Both the position numbers and the translations under genes were made by a program. From the NCBI GenBank assembly GCA_032622095.1, contig CP136062.1, positions 229,042,578 to 229,106,577 on the forward strand: 64,000 nt of DNA. Direction: 5' to 3'. How positions within the stretch are numbered: the stretch's first letter is position 1; the number at the start of each line of letters is the position of its first letter. The DNA is from Siphonodentalium dalli (lineage: Eukaryota; Mollusca; Scaphopoda; Gadilida; Siphonodentaliidae). This document shows positions 35,770-46,770 of this stretch, one piece after another. The notes below the pieces were generated by a model. The model had not been told where the DNA came from. It worked only from the letters and a program-made list of their open reading frames with translations, and did not search any database.

Positions 35770-36275
35770 CTGGAGAAGTCAGTCCCGAGCGAGGTCGGCC
35801 CCATACGCAGACAGCCCCATGCGAACAGAGCCCCAGAGAAGTCGGCCCCATTAATTAGAAGGGATTAAAATCTGCTTCATTTTATTGAGATAGTGTTTAT
35901 GTTGGCTAATTAGGAGTCCACAACTTAATTTGATTGGTATAGTGTAGTGTTTATGTAGGCTAATTGTTAAGTCTGCAATGTTTTCATAGTTACAATACCA
36001 CACTTATGGGCATGTATATACAGAGATATATGTTCACCCGCACTGATTACACAATATCGTCTTGCTGATCCTCTCCACACAGTCCACCCCCAGCAACAAC
36101 TAGTGAGGGAGAAGAAGCTAAGTAGAATCCAATGGAGCCAAACCACACATATGTAGGGATAATTAATTAACATCAGGAGGTTGTACAGAGACAGAGAATT
36201 GACGATTTCCATATAATAAAATAGATAAAGAATAATTTTAAACAATGGTTCTGTTATATGGGGCCCGACTTCTCC
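35770..36275. repeat. Inverted-repeat-bounded segment (GAGAAGTCGGCCCC)
   Basis: GGAGAAGTCAGTCCCGAG and a second GAGAAGTCGGCCCCATTAAT at the left are opposed by TGGGGCCCGACTTCTCC at about 36259-36275. This suggests a ~500-base non-autonomous element. Target duplications were not identified. Confidence 0.5.
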
Positions 36276-36483
36276 TGAATTCATTTAGATAGATCTCGCT
36301 TCCACACTTGTTGTTTGCTTTAACCCGAGGTCTATAAATGAATGTGTCCACTTGTTAACATTTATCAACATTTATCAATAGAGATTCTAAATATAGAAAC
36401 ATTTCTAAGGGTGTACAATCTACAATATCAAAAATCTATAACACAGATTCTAATTATAAAACTCAGGCTGATTGATGATCTAT

Positions 36484-37455
36484 AATAATGCATTCAGGAT
36501 TACAAACCTTCTGTTACATGTAACGTAGAAAATATAATTTAATAATGCATTCAGGATTACAAACCTTCTGTTACATGTAACATAGAAAATATAATTTGAT
36601 AATGCATTCAGGATTACAAACCTTCTGTTACATGTAACATAGAAAATATAATTTGATAATGCATTCAGGGTTACAAACCTTCAGTTACATGTAACATAGA
36701 AAATATAATTTAATAATGCATTCAGGATTACAAACCTTCTGTTACATGTAACATAGAAAATATAATTTAATAATGCATTCAGGATTACAAACCTTCTGTT
36801 ACATGTAACATAGAAAATATAATTTGATAATGCATTCAGGGTTACAAACCTTCTGTTACATGTAACATAGAAAATATAATTTGATAATGCATTCAGGGTT
36901 ACAAACCTTCAGTTACATGTAACATAGAAAATATAATTTAATAATGCATTCAGGATTACAAACCTTCTGTTACATGTAACATAGAAAATATAATTTAATA
37001 ATGCATTCAGGATTACAAACCTTCTGTTACATGTAACATAGAAAATATAATTTGATAATGCATTCAGGGTTACAAACCTTCAGTTACATGTAACATAGAA
37101 AATATAATTTAATAATGCATTCAGGATTACAAACCTTCTGTTACATGTAACATAGAAAATATAATTTGATAATGCGTTCAGGGTTACAAACCTTCAGTTA
37201 CATGTAACATAGAAAATATAATTTAATAATGCATTCAGGATTAAAAACCTTCTGTTACATGTAACATAGAAAATATAATTTGATAATGCATTCAGCGTTA
37301 CAAACCTTCAGTTACATGTAACATAGAAAATATAATTTAATAATGCATTCAGGATTACAAACCTTCTGTTACATGTAACATAGAAAATATAATTTGATAA
37401 TGCGTTCAGGGTTACAAACCTTCAGTTACATGTAACATAGAAAATATAATTTAAC
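36484..37455 (+). repeat. 57-base satellite, ~17 units
   Basis: Units start near AATGCATTCAGGATTACAAA, contain CCTTCTGTTACATGTAACAT and end AGAAAATATAATTT. Anchors at 36491, 36548, 36605 and 36662 give a 57-base period. Two subtypes (GGATTACAAACCTTCTG and GGGTTACAAACCTTCAG) recur in an ordered way, so the array has a multi-unit higher-order structure. Each unit contains the palindrome GTTACATGTAAC. Confidence 0.95.
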
Positions 37456-37614
37456 ATGGTTTTCTGCTTTGTTCTCTTGAAGATATGATGAAGAGCAAAT
37501 ACGACATATACACTAGAATTAATCTAATAGTTTTGTTTATCACTTTAAGACATCGACAGGACATCAAATAAAATATGCGTATACAACGAACATTCAACAG
37601 TTTGTTGCTCAGAT

Positions 37615-37660
37615 ATATGGGAGGCCAAATTCACATTTAATAATTATTTGCGCTTATTTG
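37615..37660 (+). repeat. Solo end of the TATGGGAGGCCAAATTC element
   Basis: ATATGGGAGGCCAAATTCAC and TTTAATAATTATTTGCGCTT match the left end of the 23565-24676 element for about 40 bases and then diverge. No right end is nearby. Confidence 0.75.
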
Positions 37661-37732
37661 AATCCTTATGAATAACAGAAACTGAAATCTGATATAGTTA
37701 TCATGTACACACACTTATAGTTTCTTCATCAG

Positions 37733-37880
37733 TATAAAATTAGTCTGATTTATCAGTATAAAATTAGTCTGATTTATCAGTATAAAATTAGTCCGATTTA
37801 CCAGTATAAAATTAGTCCGATTTACCAGTATAAAATTAGTCTGATTTACCAGTATAAAATTAGTCTGATTTACCAGTTTA
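37733..37880. repeat. 24-base satellite, ~6 units
   Basis: Units of TATCAGTATAAAATTAGTCT plus GATT, with C/T variants. A minus-strand frame (37715-37909) gives an eight-residue repeat because the period is divisible by three. It is not a gene. Confidence 0.9.
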
Positions 37881-39548
37881 TCAGTAGGAATATTTTTTTT
37901 CGTGAACAATTATTGATCCTACATCATGACGTCCAATATGTGATAATTGTGCCTATTTCGGCTTCCATAAATCTCAAAACATAATTATACAAGCAGACAG
38001 TGTCCCTTTAAGACATAAAACAAGAACAGAATACAAAACATATTTAAAATATGTCACAGTATAAAAACATGTCACAAGCAACTGCAAGCATTATGCAGTA
38101 ATTACCGGGTATGAATCTTAATTAATGCCACCAAATCAATTGATCCTCTCTCATCATGCTGTTTGTCTGATTTTTGTAATTTTTACAGCGTTTACTTTAC
38201 CAGGAATGCTGATGACGTCCAACTATTAAGCCATTTCACACATAAGACGTCAGAGCCACACAACATAAATGATGTATAACTTCACAATACAACTTAAAAT
38301 TCAACAATCTGCATCTTTCGAATGATACCTGTGGCCCTCGCACTAATCACAGTAAGAAGTCACCAATTAGGCGACTAACACTGTGTGGTGTCCGAAGGCA
38401 GAAATTTGGATTCCAAACCATTACGTTCCAGTTCTAAGAAGATTCCACATGAAAAACAAATAATATCAATTTTTTTTTTTATCAAAATGGTGGCATTAAC
38501 TGCTATTTATATTTATATACAAAGTTTAGTTGTAAAATGCCACATACAACACCTGTAATAGAAGCTTCAGTGTTAAGAGACTCGTAAATCTAATATCTAA
38601 AATTAGTTTTAATACAAATCAAGTTTTCTGAATGATATTCCTGAAATGGATTTCAATCCAAGTGTAAATCAGGTTTCTATAATGAGTTTCAATAAAAATG
38701 TAAATCAGGTTTCTATAATGAGTTTCAATACAAATGTAAATCAGGTTTCTATAATGAGATTCGATATGTAATTTAAAAAAATCAATGTCATCTTCAACAT
38801 TGATATGAAGCTAAATACTTAGAGCTTATTTCAGTGTTTTGAACTTTGAATTCAGCACTTGGACAGAATTTACACCTGAATAATTTACTATTTAATGATT
38901 ACTGTTGAAAACTACACATCATTAGACCCCTTGGAACTGTCAAACCCTCAAACCAATGGAGCCTTGGACTATGAAACCCTTGGACTAATGAGACGAACCC
39001 ATGTCTGAGATGAATTAATAGTTCAGAATAACATGCCAAGTGTTAATGATACTATTTTCAATAAACTGCAGGGACATGACTAGAGGGTCTCTGTTGGAGG
39101 GGAGATGTCCAACTATATGCCCCCTCCATGAGCCAGAACTAATGTCAAACTCTTGGGAATTCCATTTGCATATCACACCCTTGTGTTGGAATAAGCTTTC
39201 CAACTATCAGAAATGTCTAGCCTGTTACCCCCACAACAGCTGAATTATTATTTTCTAGCTGATAGCCATTTCAAGTACGAAAATATATGACCTTAGCTCC
39301 AAAACAACAAACTTTACAGAAAATTGAATATTGGTTAGGAAATTGAGCAATGAGAACAATTTCAACCTACTTTTGGTTTGAAATTTCCATCTGTAAATGT
39401 TATGCCAGGCATGAAATTGAGATGTTTGAGGGGGAAGGGGGCCCATCACCCACCCCTGTCGCCACATGACTGATTGTATCTATTTTTAGTTTTATGTTTA
39501 AATTTAATGTGACAAAATAGATCCGATTAATATATTAACCCGGTTGAG
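37881..39548. other. Spacer with a minor ~36-base tandem
   Basis: At about 38655-38765 AAATCAGGTTTCTATAATGA with GTTTCAATACAAATGT is repeated about three times. Opposed frames at 39015-39243 overlap each other and show no family features. No gene is supported. Confidence 0.4.
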
Positions 39549-39652
39549 AGCTTTGCGATGAATGGCAACAAGCCATATTTCCGACTAAATCCTGAAAAGT
39601 TAACCATAATTCTGCTGTGGTTAAGAAGTCGATTACTTAGGGAATTACTGGA
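39549..39652 (-). mobile_element. Single arm of the CAGTAATGC palindromic MITE
   Basis: GAGAGCTTTGCGATGAATGG, CAACAAGCCATATTTCCGAC and AATTCTGCTGTGGTTAA match the right half of the 42647-42856 palindrome, with the outer end decayed to GGGAATTACTGG. The left half is missing. Confidence 0.75.
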
Positions 39653-40302
39653 GTGTGGCTGAACCTGACTACTAAGTTATTTAGCTCCATATCAACAGCG
39701 AACATAGACTGAAAATAATTTCTTATTAAGTTTTGACTCATTCAAAAAGTTGTTCTTGCTTTGGAAGAATAAAAAGATATTCAATGTTGCCGAAATACTC
39801 TGACATGCCATTTCTACATTATAAATGAGGAAGTCACCCCGCAGCCCTGCTCCCATGAACACTAGATAACAGAGAGGGTTGAGTGCTGCATACAGTTAAG
39901 AAAAATACTGCAGAAAAGACAGATTTCACATGAATACATGCTACTTTTAACACATTTGCTAAAATTATACCCATAACTGGAACACAGTAAGAGGTATGAG
40001 ATTAAATGTTATCAAAACTTACACTTTGGTAAGAAATATTAACAATCTGAACAATTTTGAAGCTAAAAAGTTGCATAACAGTGAGCCTTTTTTGAAAAAT
40101 CCTGAATACTCATTAAATTGGGTAAATGTATCTCGAGTATGAATTAACAGGGTGGTATAAAACCTGCGTACCTCTTACAAATTACCTGAATCTTAAATCC
40201 CAGAAAAGATGTGGGGGTAACACCCTCATAAATTTATTTCTAATTGTCAAAATGTCAGTATGCACACATGTAAGCAGTCATGGGAATTCTGTGGCGACTT
40301 TA
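39653..40302. other. Spacer / likely 3' flank of the minus-strand gene
   Basis: No repeat or exon was recognised. If the exon at 40303-40494 is terminal, its 3' untranslated region would lie here. An AATAAA read on the minus strand (TTTATT on the plus) occurs at about 40231-40236, about 70 bases downstream of the stop. Confidence 0.35.
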
Positions 40303-40494
40303 TCAGACACGACCTGGGTATTTTGGTGGTGCACCATACTGAGCATTCTGTACGAGCGATGCAGTGTCAGATGTTGTGGGGACGCTGTTGTATGCCGGAG
40401 CTGGATGGGGTGGGTATGGAGCCATGGTGACGCCGGTGTGAATGACTGTGGTGGCTGGAGCCTGTAGAATAACAGCACCGGGGTTGACCATTTC
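40303..40494 (-). CDS. Terminal exon, Pro/Tyr-rich C-terminal tail
   Basis: Read on the minus strand, a pyrimidine-rich acceptor (TTTTATTTTACAG) precedes GAAATGGTCAACCCC. The frame then stays open for 63 codons to TGA at 40303-40305. The exon is higher in GC than its surroundings and matches no repeat in the window. The peptide is non-globular, with MAPYPPHPAP, AYNSVPTTSD and a final QYGAPPKYPG near the stop. Such Pro/Tyr-rich tails are common on the cytoplasmic side of small membrane proteins. The exon begins in phase 0, the same phase in which the transmembrane exon at 52567-52708 ends, so the two may be spliced across a ~12 kb intron. Other exons could lie between. The gene is not identified. 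The exon call is fairly secure; the link between the exons is inference. Confidence 0.6.
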   Translation of the reverse strand, partial: EMVNPGAVILQAPATTVIHTGVTMAPYPPHPAPAYNSVPTTSDTASLVQNAQYGAPPKYPGRV

Positions 40495-40564
40495 CTGTAA
40501 AATAAAAGAGACAAATCGTGACAATGTTGCTCTTGAATGCATTCACCCAACCAGTTATAAAAGT

Positions 40565-40920
40565 ACAAATGAATCGTTCCCATCTACATGTCAATGTTAA
40601 CATCCATGACAAATTTCATAATGATCCGACCAAATGTATGACCTGCAGCCCGTGCCATTATTTAGTCATGCAAAGAGTAAAATTCAAGATGGCTGCCGGT
40701 GGCCATGTTTTATGGCAGAATAATTAATATTAACCATGACAAATTTCATGATGATCAGACGAACATTCCGGCTGTAGCCCGTGCTAATGATCAGACCAAC
40801 ATTCCGGCTGTAGCCCGTGCTAATGATCAGACCAACATTCCGGCTGTAGCTCGTGCTAATGGATTGAATTTTGAAACCCAAGATGGCTTGTGACTCCTTC
40901 CCATCTACATGTTAATAATA
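40565..40920 (-). repeat. A/B-family fragment with a 35-base triplication
   Basis: A minus-strand fragment (GTTCCCATCTACATGTCAAT, GACCAAATGTATGACCTGCA, TTAGTCATGCAAAGAGTAAA, AAGATGGCTGCCGGTGGCCA). Inside it, GATCAGACCAACATTCCGGC plus TGTAGCCCGTGCTAAT is repeated three times at about 40755-40862, a local expansion not seen in other copies. Neither end module is present. It lies within the putative intron of the minus-strand gene. Confidence 0.8.
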
Positions 40921-40931
40921 ATATAGTTTAA

Positions 40932-41391
40932 CCCTTTACCCAACAATACGGCCAAAAACGCCCAAATAAAGCTTAAACAGCCTAAAATATCTTCGGTCTG
41001 TCTCAATAACACCATACAAATATGGACATCATTGGAACCGGTTCATTGACCACATTGTGATGGTTACAGTTATGCCCTGTGCCAATGCATTCTCTTATAT
41101 ATGCGAGTCGACCATAGGTCGCCTCGCATATATAAGAGAATGCATTGGCCAAAAACAATTCTTTTTTTTTAACACTTTTTACCATTTTTTCTTACATTCT
41201 TTAACAATTTTATAATTTTTTCTTACATTTTTTTAACAATTTTTATAATATTTTTCTACATTCTTTGACAATATTATCATTTTTAATATGTGTTAAGCCA
41301 ATGCATTCTCTTATATATGCGAGGCAACCTATGGTCGACTCGCATATATAAGAGAATGCATTGGCACAGGGCCGTTCTGTTGGGTAAAGGG
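40932..41391. mobile_element. TTAA-flanked MITE (piggyBac-like), 460 bases
   Basis: TTAA at 40928-40931 and 41392-41395 flanks the inverted ends CCCTTTACCCAACAATACGG and the complement of GGCCGTTCTGTTGGGTAAAG. Inside are two palindromes (41074-41148 and 41296-41372) built from CCAATGCATTCTCTTATATA and its complement. They are separated by a T-rich stretch and are themselves inverted relative to each other. TTAA duplication with CCC ends is typical of the piggyBac superfamily. No transposase is encoded. A relative is at 53812-54273. Confidence 0.8.
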
Positions 41392-41469
41392 TTAAAGCCA
41401 CATTTCGACATTTTGCTCACGGCTTTACAATACACACGCAAATTTGAGCTGCTATGTGCAAATTATGTG

Positions 41470-42129
41470 TAGTGACCAGGGGGGGGGGTACAAAATTTGG
41501 TTCCGATCGAATTAAATTATTTTGAGTTGTCGCATCATGCGTAAAGTATCTATGGAAAGGCAGACGGATGAATGGTCAATTCGACACTATGTGTACCATG
41601 CTATAGTATGGGTATGATTAAAATATCAGATGAATGGTATTTCTGTTATGTATCAGGAATGTTGAGAAGGGTTAATTTTTAACTACAAAAATCCATACAA
41701 GTGAAGGAGGAGAAACCTGGATATATAATAGGAGAATGATTAAATGAAAAATATTTTAAAAAAAGCATAAAATTGATGACCAGGGTTAACAATTTTAACT
41801 CTATAATAAGGTATGTCACTTGAATATTGCATTGACAGACTATCATTGGAGAGATACAAGAGAGGTATGTGGGAGTTGATAAACCATGGTCCACCACTGT
41901 CCACAATGGAAATGTAATAAACAACAGGTGGCTATTAAAGTCATTTCATTTGTTCAGTACAGCTGTTAGCATCAAATTATCTGATTGTGAAACTTTATAA
42001 AAATAGGGTTCTACGTTCAATATGAACCTATATGCAAACAAGATGTACGCTTTTTATATTATAGTTTTCTCACTGTGGCCCATGCAACCCAACATAATAA
42101 CGGGTATAAGTTCACTATTGGCTTATACC
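41470..42129. other. Repeat fragments, no gene
   Basis: 41490-41620 is a short copy of the 26200-26760 family tail (AAATTTGGTTCCGATCGA, TATGGTCAAT-like and ACCATGCTATAGTATGGGTA). 41640-41930 resembles 25830-26050. Nothing coding. Confidence 0.5.
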
Positions 42130-42644
42130 AGAATCAAGTCCAATATGAACCAATGTCAATGATTATGTCCAATATGAACCAATGTCAATGATTATGTCCA
42201 ATATGAACCAATGGCAATGATTATGTCCAATATGAACCAATGTCAATGATTATGTCCAATATGAACCAATGTCAATGATTATGTCCAATAGGAACCAATG
42301 TCAATGATTATGTCCAATATGAACCAATGTCAATGATTATGTCCAATAGGAACCAATGTCAATGATTATGTCCAATATGAACCAATGTCAATGATTATGT
42401 CCAATATGAACCAATGTCAATGATTATGTCCAATAGGAACCAGTCAATGATTATGTCCAATATGAACCAATGGCAATGATTATGTCCAATATGAACCAAT
42501 GTCAATGATTATGTCCAATATGAACCAATGTCAATGATTATGTCCAAAATGAACCAATGTCAATGATTATGTCCAATATGAACCAATGTCAATGATTATG
42601 TCCAATATGAACCAATGTCAATGATTATGTCCAATATGAACCTA
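42130..42644 (+). repeat. 29-base satellite, ~18 units
   Basis: Units of CAATGATTATGTCCAATATG plus AACCAATGT recur every 29 bases (anchors 42161, 42190). Variants AATAGGAACC and AATGGCAATG are scattered. The array abuts the palindromic MITE at 42647, whose TA duplication lies in the last unit's CCTATA. Confidence 0.95.
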
Positions 42645-42646
42645 TA

Positions 42647-42856
42647 CAGTAATGCCATAATTAATTGACTCTTTTAACCACAGCAGAATTATGGGTAACA
42701 TTTCAGGATTTAGTCGGAAATATGGCTTGTTGCCATTCATCGGAAAGCCCGAGAGCTTTCCGATGAATGGCAACAAGCCATATTTCCGACTAAATCCTGA
42801 AATGTTACCCATAATTCTGCTGTGGTTAAAAGAGTCGATTAATTAGGGCATTACTG
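42647..42856. mobile_element. Palindromic MITE with TA duplication (Tc1/mariner-type)
   Basis: It runs from CAGTAATGCCATAATTAATT to AATTAGGGCATTACTG, flanked by TA on both sides (42645-42646, 42857-42858). The two ~103-base halves are almost perfect reverse complements around a five-base centre (AAAGCCCGAGAGCTTT). TA target sites and CAGT termini fit the Tc1/mariner superfamily. Solo arms occur at 24025-24126 and 39549-39652. It is non-coding. Confidence 0.85.
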
Positions 42857-42989
42857 TATATTGAAGAAGAATAATAAATAGTATTTATATATACAAGAAG
42901 TCAATGAATGTGGAGATGCTCCCCATACTGTAAAGACTGAGAAGACTGGGACTCGGAAGAACATAAGAGTTAGTACTTGTCAAAATCAC

Positions 42990-43830
42990 TTAAAAAACAA
43001 GTAGTCCAAAAGAGGGACGTAGCCTAGAGGGTGTCCATTGAGCAGAGGGGTGTCCCAACTTTCCATAGGCCATATACACCAAACTTGACTGGTGGAACCC
43101 ATTTTAACAAATCTGCAACCCAGTCCAAGTAACACAATCCATACTAAATATATAAGCTAAATAGGACTCTTGAGGAGCAATTTTAAGAATTACTATGGGG
43201 GAAAAGTTGTCCCTGGTCGCACCCCTATTTGACCTGGTCACCCCATTTGAACAAATCTGAATCCCAGTCACCCAAAGTGTCTCCATACAAAATATATGCC
43301 AAATGGTTCTTGAGAAGACGTTTTAAGAATTAAGAACTATTGAGGAAAAGAATGAAGTCCCTGGTCCAGTGATCCAAGTCTGAATCAAATCTGAATCCCA
43401 GTCACCCATACCAAATGTAAGCTGAATAGGTCTGACACCCATACCAAATCTAAGCTGAATAGGTCTGATGGTTCTTGACACCCATACCAAATGTAAGCTG
43501 AATAGGTCTGATGGTTCTTGACACCCATACCAAATGTAAGCTGAATAGGTCTGACCCATACCAAATGTAAGCTGAATGGGTCTGACACCCGTACCAAATA
43601 TAAGCTGAATAGGTCTGATGGTTCTTGATAAGACGATGTTTTAAGAATTACAATGGATGGACAAGTTAATGTCCCTGGCTCTGACCTTATTTGACCCAGT
43701 GACCCCCATTTGAAAATATCTCTATCCCTGTCGCCCAAAGACCCTCTATACAAAATATAAGCTAAATAGCAGCGATGGTTCTTAAGAAAATATTTTAAGA
43801 ATTACTATGGATGGAAAGAGTTACTTCCCT
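42990..43830 (+). repeat. 'TTTGACCTGGTGACC' repeat family with local 45-base tandem
   Basis: Family segments (GACCTGGTCACCCCATTTGA, AATCTGAATCCCAGTCACCC, GGTTCTTGAGAAGACG) recur. Within it, 43400-43620 repeats CCCATACCAAATGTAAGCTG and AATAGGTCTGATGGTTCTTG about five times. The minus-strand frames here (43323-43753) arise from this expansion. Confidence 0.8.
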
Positions 43831-43970
43831 ACTCTCAGGTGCCAAATAAATGTGCCGGCACGTTTATTAATTTATTTATCACGCTTATTGTGACCCATCA
43901 CATTTATTATTTTTTGGGGGTAAATCCATCACATACCGTGACATTTATTCTTTTTTTGGGTGATAAACAA
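43831..43970 (+). repeat. MITE-like 'CTCAGGTGCCAAATAAA' segment
   Basis: ACTCTCAGGTGCCAAATAAA followed by TGTGCCGGCAC is the inverse of the segment at 47262-47371 (GGCCAGCACTTTTATTTGGC, ACCTGAGAGTAGC), also present in the second copy at about 50405-50520. It looks like a short dispersed element. Its boundaries are approximate. Confidence 0.5.
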
Positions 43971-44539
43971 ACGAATATAAGAATGGAACGAATCCCGAGT
44001 GTTCTAATGTTAATACTAGAAGTCACAAACCACTAAATAAAGTTGTTTTAGTAGACTGAGATGCGACATCGCTTCGATATAAAACCTATTTTGAGAGTCA
44101 CGGTTCGCCCAATCTTTTACTTCGTCTACTTTCGGTTTGTAATAAAGCGCAAAACGTGAACTGGGCCGAGTTCACGGGACCCGAAACGATAGAAAAGATG
44201 GCCCATGGATCACAGGACTTATTCTACAATTAAAATGTTTTTGTTAACTCCAAAATCAGTTCCATAATCACAATTTATAATGAAAAACGATGTGCCTCGA
44301 AAATAGGCAACGCGAAACCCAGAAAAAGCGCTAAAAGTTACCAGTTTGACTGAGTGTTTTCTGTATACAAATAATTTCATGAGAAGCATTAAAGTATATT
44401 CCTTTAATATTAAGATATTTAAACAACACAGTTTCATACTTTTTCTGTTTTAATGCATTATTTGGTGAGAGAAATGTAAAATTGATCGTAAATTCTTCGA
44501 AAAAAAATCAAACTAGAGGTGTGACTGTCCCAATGGGAC

Positions 44540-45297
44540 TACGGTTACCCCCCTGTTTTTAAAATACTAAGATGTTTCACATGTCAGTAAACATTTAGTT
44601 AAAATAATAAAATAACAGTTCCCATTGCAGGTGTACAACCATAACCGCAATCTTAAACCTATTGACCGAAAAATGTAGGAATAAAAGCTTGGACAAAATT
44701 ATGTATGTTGCGAAAAAATTTCTAAGTTGTAAAAGGGGAATAACTCCACCAAAAAATGTCGGAGAGACGTCATAATCGCAGGTGCACAGGTTCCCATGGT
44801 ACTAAATATCAGTGCCAAGATTAAAAAACATTGACCGAAAAATGTAGGAATAAAAGCTCGGACAAAATTATGAATGTTGCAAAAAAAGTTTCTAAATAAA
44901 ATAAGGGGGATAACTCCACCAAAAAATGTCGGACAGACGTCATAATCGCAAGTGCACAAGTTCCCATGGTACTAAATATCTGTGCCACGTTTTAAAAAAA
45001 TTGACTGAAAAATGTAGGAATAAAAGCTCGGACAAAAGTATACATGTTGTGAACATTTTCTAAGTCGAAAAAGGGGGGATAACTCCACTAAAAAAGTCCA
45101 ACAGACGTCATAATCGCAGGTGCACAGGTTCCCATGGTGGTTGATGTCTGTGCCAAGTTTCACGGAAATTGATAAAAAAACGACTGAGAAAAACTCCGGA
45201 CAAATTTGTGTCCACGGACGGACGACGCCGACGGACGACGGACGGACGGACAAGCTGACTCCAGTATACCCCCCTAACTTCGTTGCGGGGGGTATAA
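44540..45297 (+). repeat. 170-base tandem family with GACGGACGG and hairpin end
   Basis: Four units are anchored by TAACTCCACC at 44741, 44911 and 45080 (period about 170). They share GACAGACGTCATAATCGCAG, GTGCACAGGTTCCCATGGT and TTGACCGAAAAATGTAGGAA. The end is CGGACGACGGACGGACGGAC followed by the hairpin ACCCCCCTAACTTCGTTGCG and GGGGGGTATAATTA. Minus-strand open frames here (44699-45350) are repeat artefacts. Confidence 0.85.
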
Positions 45298-45672
45298 TTA
45301 GGCTTAATGTAAAATTGTAAACTGAGTATGATTTTGGACAAGAACTTCAATCTACTAGTACATAAGTTTCAACCTAAATATATTAATCAATATAATTATA
45401 CAGTGAGTGAGTTACTTGAGTTAACTATCACTCTTTGATTGATTGTATTGGCAATGATAATAACACATATATAAATACAATAGATTGTTGATATACATAA
45501 CTTAGGAGCAAACACATAGCATTGTACATAGTTTGTTCAGCATTAGATATCCTTTTATTTGTGATGTTGAAAAGGGGTTGTTTTGTGCAACACAACTGAA
45601 AATCATATTTAATAAACAGCCTTAAGTTTTCCCACCCCTTGTATTCTGTATGGCTATTCCCTATATAGTATA
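45298..45672. other. Spacer, nothing supported
   Basis: An open frame on the minus strand (45428-45685) has no recognisable features. Confidence 0.35.
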
Positions 45673-46770
45673 CAGACGATCCCACTTATTAACATAACGG
45701 ATAAAAACATATCCCGTTTACAACCATATTATGTTCCTGCACCAAACCATTTACACTGTATTATATGTTAATTTCTACCCTCTAATAACATAAGATTTTG
45801 ATAGACCACCGGTTATAAACATAGAAATATGCAATAACAAGTTAACCACGCCGGTGAAACTATGTACACATGCCAGTTAATCAAGAGGCCATTACAGTTA
45901 ATTATGTAATTCAATCAATGCAAAGATGGCAAACAAAGAGAAACAAGCTGTGAACGACCACATGGGCGCTTAAGATACTGATAGGCCTGTCAGCTAATTG
46001 GTTTTTATCACTTATAATCCGGCATTGTGCTCTTTTTAATCCATTTACAACGGGACTTGAATGTACTTTGACAGGGCTTCGAATTCCGTGTCCGAAACGT
46101 TCCAATGTGGCATCATTGCATCACCGCGATCACGCTCAAAATAAGAACCTAATTTGTATGAATAGGAAACGGATGAGTATGTTTACTTAAACCCGGTACC
46201 ATAGTCCCACGCTGTCTGATTCATATCATATAAAACTCAAGCCATACTTTCTCTCATCATAACCATCCAAAATGTCTAAACGTAAATGTAACGATTTGTC
46301 ACTCGAAGTTAAATACGAAAAATGAAAGTAAAGCTTGTTTTACTTTGTGGAATTCCCAGCGGGAAATCCCCTATTCACTCCAATGTCTACAGATAGAGTT
46401 ACTCCTCCTGACTGTAACCGGATGTCGAATTTAGTGAAAATGGAAGCCGACTTGCGGCGCTTAAATTCACTTGTTCCTGGTTCTTTTTCATGCATAATAC
46501 TTGCATCAAGATTGATTCTCCAATCATTCATCAAAATTATGTTGTGTCAAGTTTATTTTGGTGGCAAAAAAAGAAGAATAGTAGAAAAATAAATAAAACA
46601 AATTAACCGCCATATTCAATGATTGATGATGGCGACGGAAAACGTGGTCAAATGTCCATACAAAGTACACACAAAATAGGCCATATATCGGAATCCAGCT
46701 CATAAACATACATGCTTATTAACATAAATTCCTCTTGCACCGAGGCTATGTGATAAAGCGGGATTAACTG
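45673..46770 (+). mobile_element. Decayed pogo/Tigger-like DNA transposon (~1.1 kb)
   Basis: The ends are inverted copies with mismatches: CAGACGATCCCACTTATTAA at the left and the complement of TGATAAAGCGGGATTAACTG at the right, each bordered by TA. At 46272 an ATG opens an 18-codon frame whose product begins MSKRKCNDLSLEVKY, which resembles the start of CENP-B-type helix-turn-helix domains in pogo/Tigger transposases. It then meets TGA. The remainder of a normal ~500-residue transposase is gone. A plus-strand frame at 46335-46592 has no clear relation to it. The superfamily call rests on TA sites, termini and this short N-terminus. Confidence 0.6.
46272..46325 (+). pseudogene. N-terminal remnant of a pogo/Tigger-type transposase
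   Basis: Only 17 residues remain before a stop. The K/R-rich start followed by LSLEVKYE is characteristic of the first helix region of the CENP-B N-terminal DNA-binding domain in pogo-family transposases. No DDE catalytic region is left. It cannot be functional. Confidence 0.5.

Noticed and set aside
35520-35804. Minus-strand exon candidate
   Set aside because: Two frames are open over the same bases, neither matched a family I recognise, and paired splice sites were not convincing.
36484-37455. CRISPR-like array
   Set aside because: The units are continuous near-identical 57-base repeats without unique spacers, in a eukaryotic context with no cas genes. The same applies to the 46-, 29- and 20-22-base arrays.
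44699-45350. Overlapping minus-strand frames suggesting a small gene cluster
   Set aside because: All come from the 170-base tandem family.
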